Shown: positions 19,104 through 31,827, counted from the first letter of the stretch. The stretch: 64,000 nucleotides of DNA from Halomonas qaidamensis (GCF_025917315.1 NZ_CP080627.1:3038001-3102000), one strand, 5' to 3'. Program-made: numbers and translations. Notes: generated from the letters alone by a model not told the origin.

Positions 19104-19979
19104 TTAACCACGCTTAGGCTTTGGCTTGCGCATAGCTTGAACCGGGCGGCGCTTGTGCTTATCGCGGCTCCAACGGTTCTTCTCATCTGGCGTTAATGCG
19201 GGCACTTTGCGGGTTTCTAGATTTGCCAACGTGGCCAAGTCATCGACCTCGTCCTGGGAAAGCTCTACCCACTCGCCTGCTTTGGCGCGCTTATCAAGGA
19301 AGATATTGCCATAGCGCACCCGCTTTAAGCGGCTAACCGTGAGCCCTTGGGATTCCCACAGGCGACGCACTTCGCGGTTACGACCTTCTAAAATCACCAC
19401 GTGAAACCAGGTGTTAATGCCTTCACCACCGAACTCTTGTACGTCGGTAAAACGCGCCGGGCCATCCTCTAGCATCACGCCGTCGACCATCGCAACAATG
19501 TGTTCGCGCTTGACCTCACCCATCACCCGCACCGCGTATTCACGCTCTACCTGGGTTGATGGGTGCATTAAGCGGTTAGCAAGCTCGCCGTCTGTGGTGA
19601 AGAGCAACAAGCCACTGGTGTTAATATCCAGGCGGCCAATGGCAATCCAGCGCTCGCCTTTCAGGCGCGGTAGGCGTTCGAACACCGTGCGACGCCCTTC
19701 TGGATCTTTACGGGTGCACAGTTCGCCTTCTGGCTTGTTGTACATAATCACCCGGCGCGGCACTTCCTCTTCGGGCCGCAGTGACACGGGGCGATCATCA
19801 AAACTTACCTTGTCGCGGGCTTCTACCCGGTCACCTAGCTTGGCGACTTGGCTATTCACCTTTACTCGGCCGTCGGAAATGGCAGTTTCCATCTCTCGGC
19901 GAGAACCCAGCCCTGCCCGAGCCAATACTTTTTGCAGCTTTTCGCTGGTCGGGGGCGTGGTGTTATTACTCTGACTCAT
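19104..19979 (-). CDS. rluB: 23S rRNA pseudouridine(2605) synthase RluB
   Basis: The 291-residue protein has an N-terminal S4 RNA-binding domain ([19 protein letters not shown], about 12-70) and an RsuA/RluB catalytic domain. The catalytic aspartate is in [30 protein letters not shown] sequence, and the family motif [12 protein letters not shown] follows. The C-terminal tail is very basic. It modifies 23S rRNA. Its ATG overlaps the end of scpB by 14 bases, so the three genes scpA-scpB-rluB form an operon. Confidence 0.95.
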   Translation of the reverse strand: MSQSNNTTPPTSEKLQKVLARAGLGSRREMETAISDGRVKVNSQVAKLGDRVEARDKVSFDDRPVSLRPEEEVPRRVIMYNKPEGELCTRKDPEGRRTVFERLPRLKGERWIAIGRLDINTSGLLLFTTDGELANRLMHPSTQVEREYAVRVMGEVKREHIVAMVDGVMLEDGPARFTDVQEFGGEGINTWFHVVILEGRNREVRRLWESQGLTVSRLKRVRYGNIFLDKRAKAGEWVELSQDEVDDLATLANLETRKVPALTPDEKNRWSRDKHKRRPVQAMRKPKPKRG

Positions 19980-20811
19980 GGTCGTCTGACCTCACATCGT
20001 TAGTCTGCGTGCGCGCATCATCGTCGTTACGCTGCGCACGTGCCGCTAGGCGCGCCTCTAAATCGGCGAAACTCAGCGGCTGGGTTAACGCCGTCTCGGC
20101 GTGTTTATCAGCTATCTCTGCTGTAACAATCTCTGTTGTAACAACCTCTGCTGCAACACTCTCAGCAGCAACACTCTCAGCTGAGGTTATCTCTTCACTC
20201 TGGGGTGGCGCATCCTGCACGGTTTCAGGCGTTTCGTCCAGTGCTGGTTGCGCTTCATCTTGCCCAATATCCGTATCGCGATCATCAGCATTGACCAGTT
20301 CATGCATGGGCGGCAATGCATCCAAGGTTTTCAGGCCAAAATCATCTAAAAAGCTACGAGTAGTGGCGTAAACAGCGGGGCGTCCGGGCACATCTCGATG
20401 GCCTACTACGCGAACCCACCCTCGCTCCATCAACGTACGCATAATCGAACTACTAACACTGACGCCGCGCACGTCTTCAATATCGCCTCGCGTTACTGGC
20501 TGGCGATAGGCAATCAGCGCCAGCGTTTCTAACAGCGCCCGTGAGTAACGCTGCGGCCGCTCATCCCATAGCCGCGATACCCAGTGCGAAAGCCGTGGCC
20601 GAATACGCAGCTGAAAACCGGATGCCGTTTCCACCAGCTCCAGCGCCCCGTTTTCATGGCGCAGCTCAAGACGAGCCAATGCATCCCGCAGCGCTTTTCT
20701 GGGCGGGCACTCGTCTTCTAAAAACAGCGTTTCAAGCCGCTCTAAGGAAAGCGGTTCACCAGCAGCAAGCAGCGCTGCTTCAATAATATCGTCTAACGTG
20801 GTGTCTCTCAC
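19966..20811 (-). CDS. scpB: Segregation and condensation protein B
   Basis: The 281-residue protein uses a GTG start overlapping the scpA stop (GTGA). Residues about 1-165 form the two winged-helix domains typical of ScpB ([18 protein letters not shown] and [15 protein letters not shown]). The remaining ~110 residues are an extra acidic tail containing five-residue repeats of the SVAAE type. With ScpA and SMC it makes the bacterial condensin that compacts chromosomes. Confidence 0.93.
   Translation of the reverse strand: MRDTTLDDIIEAALLAAGEPLSLERLETLFLEDECPPRKALRDALARLELRHENGALELVETASGFQLRIRPRLSHWVSRLWDERPQRYSRALLETLALIAYRQPVTRGDIEDVRGVSVSSSIMRTLMERGWVRVVGHRDVPGRPAVYATTRSFLDDFGLKTLDALPPMHELVNADDRDTDIGQDEAQPALDETPETVQDAPPQSEEITSAESVAAESVAAEVVTTEIVTAEIADKHAETALTQPLSFADLEARLAARAQRNDDDARTQTNDVRSDDHESE
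20114..20188 (-). repeat. Five 15-bp tandem repeats in the ScpB tail
   Basis: Five degenerate 15-bp units starting at 20114, 20129, 20144, 20159 and 20174 encode [15 protein letters not shown]-type pentapeptides. They lie in the non-conserved C-terminal tail and keep the frame. Confidence 0.8.
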
Positions 20812-21800
20812 GGCGACTCCTCGTCAGGTTCAAACGCTGGCTCTTTAAACCCTGGCTCTTCAAACACCACTTCGTCAAACGCAGACTCAGAGGCATCGTC
20901 TTCGCTGTCTACGTCTTCAAACGCGCTCTCTTCGCTATCTGCCAAGGCCGCTTGACGCGCACGCACATGAATGGGCGACAGCGGCGCATTCTGGACAATT
21001 TCAATCATGGCTTCTTTGGCTAATTCTAAAATGGCCATAAACGTCACTACGACGCCAGCGCGCCCCTCTTCCAACGTAAACAGCGCTTCAAAGGGGGTAT
21101 AGCGCTGGTGCTCAGCGTCGTGACTTAGCTGCTCCATAATTTTCAGCATGCGCTCTCGGGTAGACAGCACCTCGCGGCTGATCTGGTGGGATTGTGTCAG
21201 CTCAGCGCGCTTCAGAATGTCCGACAGCGCCCCTAACAGTTCGTCTAACCCCACGTCAGGGTGAATCACTCGCGCTTCCAGCGGTGGCAACCCTGCCTGA
21301 ACGCTGAACCAGTCACGCCCAACCCGAGGCAGCGTGTCTAACGTTTCGGCTGCTTCTTTTAAACGCTCGTACTCTTGCAGGCGGCGAATCAGCTCAGCCC
21401 TGGGGTCTTCTTCCTCTTCGCCTTCCGCCTTCGGCGGGCGCGGCAGCAGTGAGCGCGACTTAATTTCCGCCAGCGTCGCTGCCATTAACAGGTACTCACC
21501 GGCCAGTTCAATCTTCATGGCTTTCATCAGCTCGACGTACTCAATGTACTGGTGCGTAATGGTTGCCACGTTAATCGTGAGAATATCCAGGTTTTGGCGC
21601 CGAATCAGATAGAGCAACAGATCAAGCGGCCCCTCGAAGGCTTCCAAAAACACGCGCAGCGCTTCCGGTGGAATATACAGATCCTCCGGCAGCTGCATGA
21701 TGGGCTCATCAAACAGACGCCCTAGCACTTCCGCCATGGGTGCTGTGGCGAGGGCGTCGAGAGAGTCATGGTCAACGGTAGCGCTTGGCGTCTCGCTCAC
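20808..21800 (-). CDS. scpA: Segregation and condensation protein A
   Basis: The 330-residue protein starts with GTG after AAGGAA. The conserved kleisin core FEGPLDLLLYLIRRQNLDI and ATITHQYIEYV is at about 53-90, with the SMC-head-binding C-terminal domain at about 200-285. A strongly acidic tail (repeated SAFE/FEEPGF/PAFEP) extends beyond the core. It bridges SMC heads in the condensin complex. It overlaps scpB by four bases. Confidence 0.94.
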   Translation of the reverse strand: MSETPSATVDHDSLDALATAPMAEVLGRLFDEPIMQLPEDLYIPPEALRVFLEAFEGPLDLLLYLIRRQNLDILTINVATITHQYIEYVELMKAMKIELAGEYLLMAATLAEIKSRSLLPRPPKAEGEEEEDPRAELIRRLQEYERLKEAAETLDTLPRVGRDWFSVQAGLPPLEARVIHPDVGLDELLGALSDILKRAELTQSHQISREVLSTRERMLKIMEQLSHDAEHQRYTPFEALFTLEEGRAGVVVTFMAILELAKEAMIEIVQNAPLSPIHVRARQAALADSEESAFEDVDSEDDASESAFDEVVFEEPGFKEPAFEPDEESP

Positions 21801-21871
21801 GCAGGGCGTATTCCTTTATCAGTTAAACATCCATGATGGCCAGTGTAACAGCGTGCAAGCCGTGGCGGCAC

Positions 21872-23701
21872 CTAGCCTGCCTCGGCGGCTTTACGGTAGC
21901 GCCCTTGGTAGTCAAACAGCTTATCGCGAAGCTGCCAGTGCCGCCCAACTTTACGGCCCACCACAAAGTCTGGGTGGCGTAGGCGGCGCTGTTCTTCGAC
22001 CACCTCAGCTGGCGAAGCAGGCTGCCACTTAGTCCCTGGCGCACGCAAATGGTGACGTAAGAAAACCGCATAAAATGCCCGCCGCTGAGCCGGCGTTTCC
22101 AGCGCAAACCACTCGGCCAAGCTGGCGCCATCTTCATCGTAATAGGTCACTTTTAATCGCGGCAGCCCTCGCCCATTCGTGATGGCCTCTAACTGCATAC
22201 CGCTGACTCGCAGCACGTTGGCATCTTTTAATTTAAGCGCATCTTTGAGCTTATCGTCAGCATCTACCAACAATTGCTCGCAACCGTGGCAGCGGCGGGC
22301 GGCAATATCATTTTCAGCGCCACATTGCTCGCAGACTTTAAAGCGAAAACGAAAGTCACACTGCTTTTGATTGGTGCCCCACCTGCCCTTGCCTGGCTTA
22401 GCAGGTGGATTGGGATTATCTACCAGCCCTTGGCATCGACGGCCAAAATGCTCAATTACCAGCTCACCATCACGTTTACCCCAGAATAGATTGGCATGAC
22501 CACAGGCCGGGCACTCAACCTGTACTGGCTCGCTGTCACTGTCCGGCTTTGGCTCGCCGACCTCTGGCGCATAGAGGTCCCAGGGGTTTCCGGCATAATC
22601 CAACACTAGACAGTCGGCTTTATCCGGCGAAAGACGCAGCCCTCGGCCAACAATTTGCTGATAAAGGCTTACCGATTCTGTGGGCCGCAGAATGGCGATT
22701 AAATCCACATGGGGCGCATCAAATCCAGTCGTCAGCACGGCGACGTTAACAAGAAATTTAAGTTCACGCGCCTTGAACGCCTCAATCAGCGCTGTACGTT
22801 CGTGAGAGGCCGTCGCACCGGTAATCAGCGCTGACTGGTTGATGGGTAAATAACTGATAATTTCTTCGGCATGGGCGACCGTGGCGGCAAAAATCATCAC
22901 CCCTTGACGCGCGGCGGCATACTCAACCACCTGGGCAATAATCCCTGGCGTAACGCGGCTACCGGCAACAACACGGTTGAGTTCTTCCTCACGAAACAGC
23001 CCACTGGAGGCAGGAGCCAAGGCGGAAAAGTCGTAGCCTTCAATGGCCATATCCAGCCGTTTAGGCTCCGCCAAAAAGCCTTGTTTCACCATTAGCCGTA
23101 GCGGCTGTTCAAAGACGCAGTCGGCAAAGAAGCACGCGTCATCACCGCGCACCATGCCATGGTGGTGACGGTGGTAGATAAACCCCTGCCCCAACCGAAA
23201 CGGCGTGGCAGTTAAACCGAGAATTTTTAGCTGCGGGTTGTGATGCTGAAGATGTTCAATCACCTGGCGATAGCTGGCGTCTTTTTCCAGCGAGACCCGG
23301 TGGCACTCGTCTATCACTAGCAGCGTAAAACTTGCATCGCTGAAACGCTCTAGGTTGCGCACCACCGACTGCACCGAGCCAAACACCACCTGTCGGCTGG
23401 CTTCTTTACGCTTGAGACCCGCGCTAAAAATATCTGCCTCAAGCCCATAGGCTTGATATTTAGCATGGTTTTGCTCGACCAGCTCACGTACGTGGGCCAG
23501 CACCAGAACGCGGCCACGGGCAAGCCTGGCAAGCTCAGCAATGACCAGCGACTTGCCACTACCGGTAGGCAATACCACCACCGCGGGCGCACTGGTCGCG
23601 CGGAAGTGCTCCACCACCCGCTTGACTGCCTCTGTTTGGTAAGGGCGCAAGCTGGGCGGCGAAGCGGAACTAGCGCTGCTGGACGAGCTGAATGAAGACA
23701 T
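21872..23701 (-). CDS. radD: RadD/YejH-type superfamily 2 DNA helicase
   Basis: The 609-residue protein closely resembles E. coli RadD along its whole length. After a serine-rich N-terminus come LRPYQTEAV, Walker A PTGSGKS, the DECHR box, LTATPFRLG and the helicase C-terminal block [28 protein letters not shown]. A cysteine-rich segment follows ([30 protein letters not shown]), likely binding zinc. RadD acts in double-strand-break repair and RecA-mediated strand exchange. The crotonase gene ends one base before it starts, so the pair is probably co-transcribed. Confidence 0.93.
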   Translation of the reverse strand: MSSFSSSSSASSASPPSLRPYQTEAVKRVVEHFRATSAPAVVVLPTGSGKSLVIAELARLARGRVLVLAHVRELVEQNHAKYQAYGLEADIFSAGLKRKEASRQVVFGSVQSVVRNLERFSDASFTLLVIDECHRVSLEKDASYRQVIEHLQHHNPQLKILGLTATPFRLGQGFIYHRHHHGMVRGDDACFFADCVFEQPLRLMVKQGFLAEPKRLDMAIEGYDFSALAPASSGLFREEELNRVVAGSRVTPGIIAQVVEYAAARQGVMIFAATVAHAEEIISYLPINQSALITGATASHERTALIEAFKARELKFLVNVAVLTTGFDAPHVDLIAILRPTESVSLYQQIVGRGLRLSPDKADCLVLDYAGNPWDLYAPEVGEPKPDSDSEPVQVECPACGHANLFWGKRDGELVIEHFGRRCQGLVDNPNPPAKPGKGRWGTNQKQCDFRFRFKVCEQCGAENDIAARRCHGCEQLLVDADDKLKDALKLKDANVLRVSGMQLEAITNGRGLPRLKVTYYDEDGASLAEWFALETPAQRRAFYAVFLRHHLRAPGTKWQPASPAEVVEEQRRLRHPDFVVGRKVGRHWQLRDKLFDYQGRYRKAAEAG

Positions 23702-23702
23702 A

Positions 23703-24494
23703 TTAGTCGAAGCGCGGGGCGCGACGCTCCATCCGTGCGCTTACCGCCTCGCGATGCTCGGCACCCGCCAACAGCTGCTGCTGCAAATGCGCTTCGAGGG
23801 CCAGCCGCTCGCCATGGGCTAGATCCGGCGCGCGAGCGAACAGCTCGCGAGCAGCCGCCACCGCCCGAGGTGAGCGCGAGGCGATAAGCGCTGCGGTTTC
23901 ACGAGCTGCTTCCTGGGGCACATCGCTTAGGCGGCTGCCTAACCCCAGCTGGTACGCCTCTTCCCCTGATACCTTGCGCCCGCTTATCGCCAGTTCTTGA
24001 AGCACATCCTGACGCAGCCCCATGCCTGTCACGCTAATCGCCATATCGGGGATAATGCCCCAGTCGATCTCCAGCAGCCCCAGGCGCGCGTGAGGGTGAA
24101 GAATGCGTATATCGGCACCCAGTGCTATCTGCAGGCCACCACCGTAAACATGCCCATGCAGAGCAGCCACCACGGGCACGCCCGCCTCGCGCCAGCCTAG
24201 CGCCAAGCGCTGAACCGGGTTGATACCCGCGTTGTCAGGCGCCAGCAGGGTGGGCAGCCGCTCCGCCTCGCTCATGATCGACGCCATATCTAGCCCTGCG
24301 CAAAAGCTATCACCATCACCGCTTAAAACCACCGCCCGCAGCCCAGCAAGCTGGGGCAGGTGCTGCTGGGCTGCCAGCAGGCCATCGATCATGGCCCAAT
24401 CCAAACCATTATGATGGTCGGGGCGCGACAACATAACGTCGGCCACATGGTCGGTGAAGGTCAGCGTTACACGCTCATTGAAGATGTGATGCAT
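23703..24494 (-). CDS. Enoyl-CoA hydratase/isomerase (crotonase) family protein
   Basis: The ATG at 24494 is preferred because AGGGAG sits five bases upstream; an in-frame start at 24527 is weaker. The 263 residues show the crotonase fold: the oxyanion-hole segments [11 protein letters not shown] and [19 protein letters not shown] and the [15 protein letters not shown] loop. The exact CoA substrate cannot be read from sequence. It lies directly upstream of radD on the same strand. Confidence 0.88.
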   Translation of the reverse strand: MHHIFNERVTLTFTDHVADVMLSRPDHHNGLDWAMIDGLLAAQQHLPQLAGLRAVVLSGDGDSFCAGLDMASIMSEAERLPTLLAPDNAGINPVQRLALGWREAGVPVVAALHGHVYGGGLQIALGADIRILHPHARLGLLEIDWGIIPDMAISVTGMGLRQDVLQELAISGRKVSGEEAYQLGLGSRLSDVPQEAARETAALIASRSPRAVAAARELFARAPDLAHGERLALEAHLQQQLLAGAEHREAVSARMERRAPRFD

Positions 24495-24686
24495 TCGGGC
24501 TCCCTGAAACTTTCTTTGGCTCGCCACCGATGGGCGATCGCTGCGTTTGTGGGCTAATCCGCTGATAAACTGATAACCGCGTCTATGAAGTGAGTGTGGC
24601 GCGAAGATGAACGCTTTTCAAACAAACGTTTTATTTTACTTTCGCCATTGCTGTACTGCTTTGCCCTCCTAGAGCCCCCCCTAGCA

Positions 24687-24710
24687 AAAAGCGGCCCGCA
24701 GGCCGCTTTT
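24687..24710 (-). terminator. Terminator of purL
   Basis: The 10-bp stem aaaagcggcc/ggccgctttt with a CGCA loop is flanked by A- and T-runs, 21 bases past the purL stop. It can work in both directions. Confidence 0.9.
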
Positions 24711-24730
24711 CGTTAGCATGGCAGGGCGTA

Positions 24731-27700
24731 TCAGCCCAGCCATACGCGGGCATTACGGAACAAGCGTAGCCAAGCGCCGTCCTCCGTCCATTCAGCCGGA
24801 CGCCAGGAGTTAGTGACCGCACGGGTCACCCGCTCTGGGTGAGGCATCATAATGGTGACGCGGCCATCCGGCGTGGTGAGGCCGGTGATCCCTGACGGCG
24901 AGCCGTTGGGGTTAGCCGGGTAGCGGGTCGTTACCTGGCCGTAGTTATCGATATAACGCAGCGCTATCTGACTACTGGACTGCATACTGCGCAAGTGTGC
25001 AGTATCGCGGAACTCGGCACGCCCTTCGCCGTGAGCCACCGCAATCGGCAGCTTAGAGCCTTCCATACCGGCCAGCAGAATCGATGGGCTTTTCTCTACC
25101 CGCACCATCGCCACGCGAGCTTCAAACTGCTCGGACTCGTTACGCTCAAACGCAGGCCAACTTTCAGCGCCCGGAATCAGTGATTTCAGCTGCGAGAGCA
25201 TCTGACAACCGTTGCACACGCCCAGCGAGAAGCTGTCATCACGGGTGAAGAAGTTGGCAAATTGCTCACGGGCACGCTCATTGAACAGCACCGATTTCGC
25301 CCAACCGCCGCCTGCACCTAGTACATCGCCATAAGAGAAACCACCGCAGGCGACAAGCCCTTTGAACTCATCAAGGGAAACACGCCCTTCAAGGATGTCG
25401 CTCATGTGTACATCCACTGCGTCAAAGCCTGCTTTGTGGAACGCCCAAGCCATCTCGACTTGGCCATTCACGCCCTGCTCACGCAGCACGGCAACAGCGG
25501 GCTTGGCAGTGTTAATAAACGGCGCACTGATATCATCATTAATATCAAAGCTAGGCGCAGCGCTTAGGCCAGGGTCACGGACGTCCAGCAGATTATCAAA
25601 TTCGTTCTTGGCACATTCGGGGTTATCACGCAGCGCCTGCATGCGGTAGCTGGTTTCCGCCCAGGTGCGCTGGGTCAGTTGGCGGGTGGTTTCCAACAGT
25701 GGCTCTTCAAACAGCGTTACCCGCACCTGGTCGTCATAACGAGGGCGCGCAATAACACCGCATGTTTCGATACCTGCCACCGCAAACTGAGTGAGCACTT
25801 CTTCTGTGTGCTCACGGCTCACCTGGATGACCGCGCCTAACTCTTCGGAGAACAGTGCGTTGAAAGCTTCCACCGGCTCGTCAATCAGCCAATCCAGTTT
25901 AATCTCAAGGCCCGCGTGGGCCGCAAAGGCCATTTCCAGCAGCGTCACTAGCAGGCCACCATCGCTACGGTCATGGTAGGCCAACAGTTTGCCGTCGCGG
26001 TTGAGCCCCTGAATGACTTCGAAAAACGCTTTCAGGTCTTCTGGGTCATCAACATCAGGACACTCGTTACCGACTTGACCATAGACTTGCGCCAACGCAG
26101 AGCCGCCTAAGCGGTTTTGGCCATTCCCCAGGTCAATTAGAATCAGGTCGGATTCGTCTTGGTCTAGGTTGATTTGCGGCGTTAACGTCGCCATTGCATC
26201 GGTGACCGGCGCGAACCCAGTTACCACCAGCGAAAGCGGCGATGTAATGCTCTTTTCGTCAGCACTGTTTTCGTCAGCCTCATCACTTTCCTGCCAAGCG
26301 GTGCGCATGGACATGGAGTCCTTACCCACCGGAATGGCAATGCCTAGCGCCGGACACAGCTCCATACCGACGGCGTGCACAGCGTCATACAGCGCTTGGT
26401 TTTCACCAGGATGGTCAGCGGCGCTCATCCAGTTCGCTGAGAGCTTAATATCCGACAGCTTGGCAATAGGCGCAGCGGCTAGGTTAGTAATCGCTTCGGC
26501 AACGGCTAGACGGGCGCTGGCAGCAGGGTTAATTAATGCTACCGGTGGACGTTCGCCCATTGCCATGGCTTCACCAGCGTGGGTGTCGAAGCTTGCGGTG
26601 GTAACGGCAACGTCGGCCACCGGCACTTGCCAAGGGCCAACCATCTGGTCACGGGCGACTTGACCAGTAATTGAGCGGTCGCCAATGGTAATCAAGAAGC
26701 TTTTCGATGCTACCGTAGGTAGGCGCAACACCCGATCCATCGCTTCGCGTAGATCTAGGTTATCGAGCATAACGCCAGACAGCTCAGGCGTTTGACGTTC
26801 AAACGAGCGCGTCATTTTCGGCGGTTTGCCAAACAGCACGCTCATCGGCAGATCGACCGGTTTGGTATCAAAATGGCCGTCGCGCACTTCCAGGTGATGA
26901 TGCTCCAGGGCCTCGCCAACGACCGCATAGGGGCAGCGCTCGCGCTTACACAGGGCGTCAAAAGTATCCAGGTCTTCAGGGGCAACGGCCAGCACATAGC
27001 GCTCTTGGGCTTCGTTGCACCAAATTTCCAGCGGGCTCATGCCCGGCTCGGCGTTAGGCACTGCGCGCAGATCGAACACACCACCGCGATTGCCGTCTTT
27101 GACCAGCTCCGGCAGGGCATTGGAAAGACCGCCGGCGCCTACATCGTGAATAAAACGAATCGGATTTTGATCGCCCAGCGCCCAGCAGCGGTCGATGACT
27201 TCTTGGGCGCGACGCTCAATTTCTGGGTTTTCTCGCTGCACCGAGGCAAAGTCCAAGTCCGCGCTAGACTCGCCAGAGGCCATGCTAGACGCGGCGCCAC
27301 CGCCCAAACCGATCAGCATGGCTGGGCCACCCATCACGATGAGCTTGCCACCAACGGGAATTTCACCTTTTTGCACATGGTGAGCACGAATATTGCCATA
27401 ACCACCGGCCAGCATAATCGGCTTGTGGAAGCCACGACGTTCTATGCCATCGTCGCTCAGCGTATCCTGCTCATAGGTGCGGAAGTAGCCCGTCAGGTTA
27501 GGACGGCCAAACTCGTTATTAAATGCGGCACCGCCGATAGGGCCATCCAACATAATTTGCAGCGCTGACTGCATACGCTCAGGCTTGCCGTAGTCAAAGG
27601 CTTCCCAGGGCTGCACAAACTCCGGGATACGCAGGTTAGAGACGGTAAAGCCTGACAGACCCGCCTTCGGCTTACCGCCGATACCGGTCGCCCCTTCATC

Positions 27701-28672
27701 ACGTATTTCACCGCCAGAACCGGTCGCTGCGCCTGGGAATGGCGCAATCGCTGTGGGGTGGTTGTGGGTCTCCACCTTCATCAAAATGTGGATCGGCTCT
27801 TGATGGGCATCATAGCTTGCCCGCTCGCCCTCAGCGCCGACCAGAGGCGTGGGGAAAAAGCGCCCACCATGACTTCCTTTGATCACCGCCGCGTTGTCGC
27901 TATAGGCCGAGAGCACATTATCTGGCGACGTCGCAAAAGTGTTTTTAATCATTTTAAACAGCGAATGACTCTGGGCTTCACCGTCGATAACCCAGTCTGC
28001 GTTAAAGATTTTATGGCGGCAGTGCTCAGAGTTGGCCTGAGCGAACATCATTAGCTCGACATCACTAGGGTTGCGGCCAAGCTCAACAAACGCAGCCACC
28101 AGATAGTCGATTTCATCGTCGGCAAGCGCCAGCCCTAATTCACGGTTGGCGGTTGCCAACGCTTCGCGGCCGCCTTCCAAAATATCAACACTGCCCAGCG
28201 GGGCAGGTGCGTGATGGGCAAACAGTTTGACCGCATCAGCGACGTCAGCCAGCACGTTCTCTGTCATACGGTCATGCAGCAGCGCACTGACCGCTTCCAG
28301 GTCGTCGCTAGTTGGTTCGCCGCTCAGCGCCACCCGGTAATCGACCCCACGTTCGATGCGGCTGATTTGATGCAACCCGCAGTTATGGGCAATATCGGTT
28401 GCTTTAGAGGACCAGGGAGACTGGGTACCCAAGCGAGGCACTACCAAAAAGCGCAGGGCGTTTTCCGGTACGTCTTGGCTAGCGTGGCTTCCATAGTCAA
28501 GCAGCTGGGCCAAACGCTCTTGGGCGGCGTCATCCAGCGTGTCTTGGTGATCAATGAAGTGGACGTAATGGGCGGACAGCGCCTCCACCTCGGGAACACG
28601 TTCACGCAACACCGTTAGCAGCCGTTCATGGCGGAAGGCAGAAAGGGCAGGTGCGCCTCGCAGTTCGAGCAT
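24731..28672 (-). CDS. purL: Phosphoribosylformylglycinamidine synthase (large single-chain form)
   Basis: The 1,313-residue protein is the proteobacterial fused PurL. It has an N-terminal FGAM domain, two tandem AIRS-like ATP-binding halves ([19 protein letters not shown], then a second near residue 650-950), and a C-terminal glutaminase domain from about 1,040 with the catalytic cysteine in [10 protein letters not shown] and a late MMPHPERV motif. It converts FGAR, glutamine and ATP to FGAM in purine synthesis. It is single-gene, with a terminator downstream and mltF divergent upstream. Confidence 0.98.
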   Translation of the reverse strand: MLELRGAPALSAFRHERLLTVLRERVPEVEALSAHYVHFIDHQDTLDDAAQERLAQLLDYGSHASQDVPENALRFLVVPRLGTQSPWSSKATDIAHNCGLHQISRIERGVDYRVALSGEPTSDDLEAVSALLHDRMTENVLADVADAVKLFAHHAPAPLGSVDILEGGREALATANRELGLALADDEIDYLVAAFVELGRNPSDVELMMFAQANSEHCRHKIFNADWVIDGEAQSHSLFKMIKNTFATSPDNVLSAYSDNAAVIKGSHGGRFFPTPLVGAEGERASYDAHQEPIHILMKVETHNHPTAIAPFPGAATGSGGEIRDEGATGIGGKPKAGLSGFTVSNLRIPEFVQPWEAFDYGKPERMQSALQIMLDGPIGGAAFNNEFGRPNLTGYFRTYEQDTLSDDGIERRGFHKPIMLAGGYGNIRAHHVQKGEIPVGGKLIVMGGPAMLIGLGGGAASSMASGESSADLDFASVQRENPEIERRAQEVIDRCWALGDQNPIRFIHDVGAGGLSNALPELVKDGNRGGVFDLRAVPNAEPGMSPLEIWCNEAQERYVLAVAPEDLDTFDALCKRERCPYAVVGEALEHHHLEVRDGHFDTKPVDLPMSVLFGKPPKMTRSFERQTPELSGVMLDNLDLREAMDRVLRLPTVASKSFLITIGDRSITGQVARDQMVGPWQVPVADVAVTTASFDTHAGEAMAMGERPPVALINPAASARLAVAEAITNLAAAPIAKLSDIKLSANWMSAADHPGENQALYDAVHAVGMELCPALGIAIPVGKDSMSMRTAWQESDEADENSADEKSITSPLSLVVTGFAPVTDAMATLTPQINLDQDESDLILIDLGNGQNRLGGSALAQVYGQVGNECPDVDDPEDLKAFFEVIQGLNRDGKLLAYHDRSDGGLLVTLLEMAFAAHAGLEIKLDWLIDEPVEAFNALFSEELGAVIQVSREHTEEVLTQFAVAGIETCGVIARPRYDDQVRVTLFEEPLLETTRQLTQRTWAETSYRMQALRDNPECAKNEFDNLLDVRDPGLSAAPSFDINDDISAPFINTAKPAVAVLREQGVNGQVEMAWAFHKAGFDAVDVHMSDILEGRVSLDEFKGLVACGGFSYGDVLGAGGGWAKSVLFNERAREQFANFFTRDDSFSLGVCNGCQMLSQLKSLIPGAESWPAFERNESEQFEARVAMVRVEKSPSILLAGMEGSKLPIAVAHGEGRAEFRDTAHLRSMQSSSQIALRYIDNYGQVTTRYPANPNGSPSGITGLTTPDGRVTIMMPHPERVTRAVTNSWRPAEWTEDGAWLRLFRNARVWLG

Positions 28673-28854
28673 ATCTGGGAGCCTCTAAAGCAGGAAGAGT
28701 TCGTGCAGGAAATCAACAGGCCGCAGCGCGGCCCTCTTTAATGACACTAATAGGGGCTATGATACTGGAAAGCGGCGGCCACACGAAATCAACAAGGTGA
28801 CAGCGTCACTCAGGCTGGGTATCGTGGCAGCCTGTTTCATGCCGACAAGACGCC

Positions 28855-30318
28855 ATGCTGACGTTGATTTGCCGACATTTTATGAAGCGTTTACACGCTT
28901 ATTTCGCAGTGACTGCCACGCTTTTCCTAGTGTTAGTTCCGCGCGTCTCTTCGCAGCTGCCCGGTGAACATTTAGCTCAGATCACTGCAAAAGATTTTAT
29001 TACTATTCATACCCGTAATACGCCCACCACCTATTACGAAGGCCGCCAAGGCCCCACAGGCTTTGAATATGAATTAATGCATCGGTTTGCTGACTACCTA
29101 GGCGTTAGCCTAAACCTTAATGCCAGCCATCACCCTGAAAGCGTGCTTCCTGCGGTGCGAAAACAAGGTGACCTGGGCGCTGCAGCATTGCCACTGCTAC
29201 CCGACTCGCCTGGTATTCATTACACTCGTTCGATTATTCAAATGCAGCCGCTGGTGGTCTATCGTCGCGGCTTGAACGGTATCAACGGACCGGAAAATCT
29301 AGTTGGCTTGGAACTGGGCACGCTGAGTGAAGCAGGCACTAGCCAAGCGCTTCTTGCTTTGCAACGCGATTACCCAAGCTTAAGCTGGAAAGAGTCCCAT
29401 GAACTTGAAGTGGCAGAGCTGCTGGCGCGGGTGGAAAACGGCACGCTGGATGCGGCCGTTATTTTTGATCACCAGTTTCGTCTCAACCGGCTTTTTTTTC
29501 CTAACGTCGAACGCGGCTTCTTCTTAGGTGAGCCACTGTCATTAACCTGGGCGGTTCCCAGTGGGCGCGGGCTGGGGTTATTGGACGCAGCCAACCAGTT
29601 TCTTCAAGAGCTGCAAGAAAATGGTACGTTGGAACAGTTAGTCAGCCGTTATTTTGGCCATGATGACTATCTAGAGTACGTCGGAACACGCACGTTTTTA
29701 GCCCATCTTGATGAACGACTGCCCACCTATACCGAGCTCTTCAAAGAAGCTGCTCGAAGCACTGGCTTTGACTGGAAGCTGTTGGCGGCCGTAGGCTATC
29801 AAGAGTCTCACTGGGACCCCGACGCCGTCTCTCCTACCGGCGTACGCGGCCTGATGATGTTGACTAACCCAACCGCCAAAGAGATGGGCATTGCCGATCG
29901 TACAGATGCGGCTCAAAGCATCGACGGTGGCGCACGCTATTTACGCAGTATTAAAGATCGCCTACCAGAAAGCATTGTCGGCAATGATCGGCTCTACATG
30001 GCGATGGCAGCCTACAACGTGGGACTTGGGCACTTATACGATGCCCGTAAGATAGCTGAAATGCGCGGCGGTGACCCAAATAGCTGGCAGGATGTACGCG
30101 CAGCGCTACCCTTACTTCAGCAACGGGAGTGGCACAGCCAAACTCGCTATGGCTATGCGCGCGGCGGCGAGCCTGTCATCTATGTGCGCAATATTCGTCG
30201 TTACTACGAGATGATTGAGTACGTTGAGCGCAGTCGTCAGCAATTTTTCCAGTTGGAACAGACATTAGTTAGCGACGAGCCGCTGTTACTCTTTGATATT
30301 ATTCCGCCAGTGGAATAG
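28855..30318 (+). CDS. mltF: Membrane-bound lytic murein transglycosylase F
   Basis: The 487-residue protein has an N-terminal hydrophobic segment, then an SBP_bac_3-like domain (about 50-270: TYYEGRQGPTGFEYELMHRF; ISRYFG-type end) and a C-terminal SLT domain (about 290-450: AAVGYQESHWDPDAVSPTGVRGLMML with catalytic Glu, and MAAYNVGLGHL). It cleaves peptidoglycan glycan strands. The start may instead be the ATG at 28882; neither has a clear ribosome site. It is divergent from purL, as in pseudomonads. Confidence 0.95.
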   Translation: MLTLICRHFMKRLHAYFAVTATLFLVLVPRVSSQLPGEHLAQITAKDFITIHTRNTPTTYYEGRQGPTGFEYELMHRFADYLGVSLNLNASHHPESVLPAVRKQGDLGAAALPLLPDSPGIHYTRSIIQMQPLVVYRRGLNGINGPENLVGLELGTLSEAGTSQALLALQRDYPSLSWKESHELEVAELLARVENGTLDAAVIFDHQFRLNRLFFPNVERGFFLGEPLSLTWAVPSGRGLGLLDAANQFLQELQENGTLEQLVSRYFGHDDYLEYVGTRTFLAHLDERLPTYTELFKEAARSTGFDWKLLAAVGYQESHWDPDAVSPTGVRGLMMLTNPTAKEMGIADRTDAAQSIDGGARYLRSIKDRLPESIVGNDRLYMAMAAYNVGLGHLYDARKIAEMRGGDPNSWQDVRAALPLLQQREWHSQTRYGYARGGEPVIYVRNIRRYYEMIEYVERSRQQFFQLEQTLVSDEPLLLFDIIPPVE

Positions 30319-30367
30319 GTCACGATGACGAATCCTAGCGCTTTTATCCACAGAGGATAGCGGCACC

Positions 30368-30910
<543 letters not shown>

Positions 30911-30949
30911 TCATCAGCGGCAAAACAGACAGCACCAAGGATACCGAGA

Positions 30950-31771
30950 ATGAACGATGCGCTGAAGTCACTGGTAAGTTTACTAGAACTAGAAATGCTT
31001 GAAGAGACACTATTTCGCGGCCAAAGCCAGGACTTAGGCTTTCCTCAGCTATACGGCGGTCAGGTATTGGGCCAAGCACTGGCAGCCGCCGCCCGCACAG
31101 TGCCCGATGAACGCCGACCACACTCCCAGCATGGCTATTTTCTGCGTCCCGGCGACCCTCATCGCCCGGTAGTCTACCAAGTAGATACCATTCGCGACGG
31201 CGGCAGTTTTACGACTCGCCGCGTCACCGCCATTCAAAAAGGACGACCAATCTTTTTCTGTAGCGCCTCATTTCAAAGCGATGAAACGGGCATGAGCCAC
31301 CAGCGCGCAATGCCCACCGTGCCTACGCCGGAAGCATTAATTGAAAGTGGCGACGTTAAACACGCGCGCTTTCCAGGACACCCTATCGAATTTCTGCACT
31401 TGAAGGGCAATCCAGATAATGCGTCACCTGCAGGCCAGTGCCTATGGTTTCGCTTAGCAGGCGGCACGCTGCCTGATGATCCAGCACTGCATCGCCACTT
31501 GCTCTCCTATGCTTCAGACTTCAACCTGCTAACCACTGGGTTGATTCCCCACGGGGTCAAATACACCGACCCTAAACTGCGCATTGCCAGCTTAGACCAT
31601 TCTCTTTGGCTACACGAAGATACCCGTTTGGATGACTGGTTACTGTATGTGATTGACTCTCCCTGGGCAGGCAGCGCCCGCGGGTTAGCCCGTGGCCATA
31701 TTTACCGCCGTGATGGGCGTTTAGTGGCCTCTAGCGCTCAAGAGGGATTGGTACGCTACCCTTCTCATTAA
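30950..31771 (+). CDS. tesB: Acyl-CoA thioesterase II
   Basis: The 273-residue protein has the double hot-dog TesB layout: FRGQSQDLGFPQLYGGQVLGQAL at the start, HSQHGYFLRPGDP, and a C-terminal half with the catalytic Asp in ASLDHSLWLHE and a final AQEGLVR motif. It hydrolyses fatty acyl-CoA. It is monocistronic and divergent from tadA. Confidence 0.95.
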   Translation: MNDALKSLVSLLELEMLEETLFRGQSQDLGFPQLYGGQVLGQALAAAARTVPDERRPHSQHGYFLRPGDPHRPVVYQVDTIRDGGSFTTRRVTAIQKGRPIFFCSASFQSDETGMSHQRAMPTVPTPEALIESGDVKHARFPGHPIEFLHLKGNPDNASPAGQCLWFRLAGGTLPDDPALHRHLLSYASDFNLLTTGLIPHGVKYTDPKLRIASLDHSLWLHEDTRLDDWLLYVIDSPWAGSARGLARGHIYRRDGRLVASSAQEGLVRYPSH

Positions 31772-31808
31772 TTACACACACCAATTACATACACGCTAAA
31801 AACACCAA

Positions 31809-31827
31809 CGCCCGCAATTAGCGGGCG
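31809..31827 (-). terminator. Terminator-like hairpin after the malic enzyme
   Basis: The 7-bp stem cgcccgc/gcgggcg with loop AATTA lies between the convergent tesB and malic enzyme genes. A T-rich stretch follows on the minus strand after a short gap, so it fits the malic enzyme transcript best. Confidence 0.6.
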
